Virus record (IMG/VR): IMGVR_UViG_3300044953_000078
Coordinates: 1-30,498 of that record
Length of the DNA: 30,498 nucleotides
DNA from: a virus
Direction: 5' to 3' (one strand)
Position 1 is the first letter of the stretch. Each line of letters opens with the position of its first letter. The position numbers were made by a program, and so were the translations under genes. Positions 27,685 through 30,498 of this stretch are shown here, piece by piece. Below the pieces are notes generated by a model that was not told where the DNA came from, did no database searches, and worked only from the letters and a program-made list of their open reading frames with translations.

Positions 27685-30498
27685 TTAGGTATCAATTTGA
27701 CCAAATACTTTCCATTCGTTTGTGGTTGTATACACCCAACCAATAAAGTCTCCGTTCATTGGGTTTGCATTGAAGACAATATCTCCAATAGATCCAGCAG
27801 TAGTTGGAGTCGCAATTCCAACTGTGTGTTTTCTAGATACAGTTGCATCACCTTGAATGAACAGAGATGAAACCTCCACACCCTTAGATGATGTTGAGAC
27901 AATCTTCTCATTAAACACAACTGGACCATCAAACTCAGAAACAACTGTATTATCTGGACCACCTTCAACACGAATTGAACGACTGATGTTAGCTTCCAAT
28001 GGAGTCAGAACATCGAATCCAATGCTAACATCATCCTGAGATAAATCTTGACTAGTGACAGTAGGAATTGGTGCATCAATAACTTCTTCTTTACCTGTTG
28101 CTGAGCTCACTTTCTTATTACCAATATAAAACTCACCAGCATCATTCATACCAGTGTAAACAACAATTCCGCCGTTTTCTTTGGATGCCTGAGACAAGAA
28201 CTTTTCTTTTATAGAAAGAATTTTATTTTGTCTTTGTGGAATCGCAGTTGAGTAGTTTCCTGGACCATAACCAACATACTCAAAAGTATGACCAGAAGCA
28301 CGAATAAATGAATTTCTCCTGAATTCAATTGGAATAACTCTAATTTTTTTAATCACAGATCCATTTAAGTGAGTTTGTCTGCGGGTTCCAAGAACTCCAC
28401 GGAAAACACGCAATGAATCGCCAGCAATAATAGATCTCTTAATTTTTACAATTTCATCATCAATTAACAAATAATCTCCAATATTAAAGTTGAGATTATC
28501 TGAATTAGTAACACTTACATTCTCATCAGTTAGACTTGTAATTGCTGCTGATAAAGTTGATCGAATGCCTCCATATGGAGGAATAAGTCTTCCACCAATA
28601 TTTTCATTTGCAATCGTGATGTTACCATCATTTGCACGGAAGTTTAAGATATCAGTTACAACAAATGAACTTCCAGTAAGTGCTGGTTCTGTTGTTCCAA
28701 TTCCGAGATTTACTGTGAACGTTGTGAGTCCAACAACTTCAATGACTGGGGTTTTTTGATTATATACAGACTGATTTGATCCAACAATTTCAATACCATT
28801 TCCAGGTCTGAAACCATGTGCAATTGTTGTTGTAACAGTTGCAATTCCAGTTGTTCTGGTATAACTAAGAGTGCTCACAGGTACAACTTGATCATTTACA
28901 TAAGCACTTGAAAAGAAGGTCTCAATAATCCCAAGTCCAGCAGTATTTGATGGACCATATGCAATCTCTTCAAAAGATCTAACATCTACACGATTTACAT
29001 CACCAGTTGTAATTCCAACAATTCTGTAATTGTTATTGTATTCATCGTATGCATCAGAAGAAATTCCAGCAACACTTACAAGACTATTAAAATTGTTGTA
29101 GATTGATGTTACACTTACAACTCCGACAGTGTGTCCAGATGAAGTAGTAATTCCAACGACAGCCAGAGTATTTCCAATTCCATAGGCACTTCCACCATCC
29201 ATAATTTCAACAGATGAGATTGTTCCTGCTACACTTACAGTAATCTTTGCTGTTGCAAACTTACCAGTGGTAGAAGTTCCAATTCCAACCAATTTAGCAT
29301 TATAATATCTCTCAACAGATCCACTACCAGATCCATATCCCGCACCAGCATTTACAATGCTTACAGAGGTAACTGGATTGAGTCTGTGTTCGGTTCTGAA
29401 ATAAAGCGTGTGTGATGTAGTTGAAGTTGACACAATATTTGTCAAACCAATTCCAATTCCGACAGCAGATAATCCTTTATCAAGAGTTTCTCTTGTGATG
29501 CTCTTTACTGGATCATCAACAATAACATCTCCAATTGGACTTGGTAGAGCAAATGTGACAGTTCCTCTTGGATCAATATTTGGATTATCTCGATCAGTTT
29601 GTGGATAAAAATTAGTGATTGGTTGCGAGAACTTATATTCAGTAAATGGTGCGACATTTGGTGAATTTGAGTTATTAACTAACAGAACATGATAGATACC
29701 ATCCTGTTGATTTGCAACATACTCTTTGTATTGAGTTGAACGATAGATTGTGAAAGTATCTCTAAAATCTTTCTGCACAAATCTTGGAAGATTTGTATCT
29801 CTTACAGAAGTATTGTTGCCGAATGTGCCTGGATTTGTTGTAATACCAACCGCAAATTGTTTTGCACTTGATACTCCAACAACAGTGTACAATCCGTTAA
29901 ATCCAGAGTTACCTGCTCCTGTTGTGTTGTTAGTGCTCTGTATTTTCTGTGTTTGTACAACAGCACCTGGTTGTAGATAATGAGGAAGTTCAGTATCAAT
30001 ATATGCTACATTACTTGCCCAATAAGCGTTTGAGATAAAGTTGAAGTTTCTAATCTCAGTTTGATCGGTTAATGTTGCAGTTGTGTCTGCAAAATATTTT
30101 TGAACAATTGATGTTGTAAATCCAGAAGTATTGCTGGAACTTTGAACAACATAACCATCAATTGGTGGTCTTGGATTTGATGACTCTTTTGGAATTACAA
30201 AACGAATTCTATAAACAGTATCAACAGATGTTCTCTTATCCTGAATTCGATTAAAGAATGTTCTTGGAGTTGCTGCACCTAATCCTGCCACACCAGCACT
30301 TTGAATTCTAGAATACAGAGTATTTTGTGTTGATGCTGTTGAGACATTAATGTACCATTGATTTACGTTTCTATCAAATTGAATTGGATGACCAATGTCT
30401 CCTGGTTTCTTATCAACAACTCTACTAATAACTTTGAGAGTCCCTCCTTTATTATTTAAACTTAAAGCATTATCATTATTGGCATCATTTAAGCTCGT
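27685..30498 (-). CDS. large virion structural protein, 5'-truncated, at least 937 aa
   Basis: The frame is open to the window edge: upstream of a GTG at 30291, 69 more codons read as good protein (GGTLKVISRVVDKKPGDIGH, FDRNVNQWYINVST), so that GTG is internal. Visible features: YRIRFVIPKESSNPRPPIDG, PFTEYKFSQPITNFYPQTDR, paired glycine-rich beta motifs (VNAGAGYGSGSG and MDGGSAYGIGN), a DDEIVKIKRSIIAGDSLRVF stretch, and a C-terminal FNANPMNGDFIGWVYTTTNE. Such proteins sit in the baseplate-to-fibre region of T4-like marine phages. No specific gp number can be given. Confidence 0.75.
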   Translation of the reverse strand, partial: TSLNDANNDNALSLNNKGGTLKVISRVVDKKPGDIGHPIQFDRNVNQWYINVSTASTQNTLYSRIQSAGVAGLGAATPRTFFNRIQDKRTSVDTVYRIRFVIPKESSNPRPPIDGYVVQSSSNTSGFTTSIVQKYFADTTATLTDQTEIRNFNFISNAYWASNVAYIDTELPHYLQPGAVVQTQKIQSTNNTTGAGNSGFNGLYTVVGVSSAKQFAVGITTNPGTFGNNTSVRDTNLPRFVQKDFRDTFTIYRSTQYKEYVANQQDGIYHVLLVNNSNSPNVAPFTEYKFSQPITNFYPQTDRDNPNIDPRGTVTFALPSPIGDVIVDDPVKSITRETLDKGLSAVGIGIGLTNIVSTSTTSHTLYFRTEHRLNPVTSVSIVNAGAGYGSGSGSVERYYNAKLVGIGTSTTGKFATAKITVSVAGTISSVEIMDGGSAYGIGNTLAVVGITTSSGHTVGVVSVTSIYNNFNSLVSVAGISSDAYDEYNNNYRIVGITTGDVNRVDVRSFEEIAYGPSNTAGLGIIETFFSSAYVNDQVVPVSTLSYTRTTGIATVTTTIAHGFRPGNGIEIVGSNQSVYNQKTPVIEVVGLTTFTVNLGIGTTEPALTGSSFVVTDILNFRANDGNITIANENIGGRLIPPYGGIRSTLSAAITSLTDENVSVTNSDNLNFNIGDYLLIDDEIVKIKRSIIAGDSLRVFRGVLGTRRQTHLNGSVIKKIRVIPIEFRRNSFIRASGHTFEYVGYGPGNYSTAIPQRQNKILSIKEKFLSQASKENGGIVVYTGMNDAGEFYIGNKKVSSATGKEEVIDAPIPTVTSQDLSQDDVSIGFDVLTPLEANISRSIRVEGGPDNTVVSEFDGPVVFNEKIVSTSSKGVEVSSLFIQGDATVSRKHTVGIATPTTAGSIGDIVFNANPMNGDFIGWVYTTTNEWKVFGQIDT

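Overview
The window looks like part of a tailed marine phage genome, most likely a T4-like myovirus of the cyanophage type. All supported genes lie on the minus strand, so transcription runs from high to low coordinates. Reasons for the assignment: very large tail-fibre and baseplate-type proteins rich in beta-repeats; three fibre proteins with C-terminal peptidase S74 chaperone domains; T4-type late promoters (TATAAATA) at regular distances in front of late genes; and a dense accessory region of short overlapping genes resembling those of Synechococcus and Prochlorococcus phages. Family names are from memory of protein motifs; no database search was run.

Layout in transcription order. (1) 30498-20593, late structural: a 5'-truncated large virion protein, a 497-residue fibre protein, a giant 1787-residue fibre protein made of repeated beta-modules, and a 32-residue orphan that matches only the N-terminal module of the next genes. 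(2) 20536-11849, a fibre-decoration region. Three fibre proteins share an N-terminal module and an S74 C-terminus. Two of them (605 and 702 residues) carry 22 and 28 copies of a Cys/Asn-rich 17-residue repeat, and each is followed directly by a sulfotransferase gene. The 605-residue fibre operon also carries a GT9-like glycosyltransferase. The third fibre (392 residues), whose repeats lack Cys, has no sulfotransferase. Terminators and late promoters split the region into operons. (3) 11842-9358, a run of small overlapping genes behind a perfect sigma70 consensus promoter. It ends in a DUF4385 gene, decayed gene fragments and a terminator. (4) 9323-7369, a DEAH-box helicase overlapping a DNA adenine/cytosine-N4 methyltransferase gene. 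(5) 7324-1, many small genes, some paralogous, separated by a recurring spacer with a hairpin and a CTATAATA promoter element, plus a ParB-like gene with its own sigma70-type promoter and 5' hairpin.

The most interesting candidate system is the fibre plus sulfotransferase (plus glycosyltransferase) arrangement. It suggests enzymatic decoration of virion fibres, or modification of a host glycan, built into late fibre operons. No tRNA, CRISPR array, integrase or insertion sequence was found.
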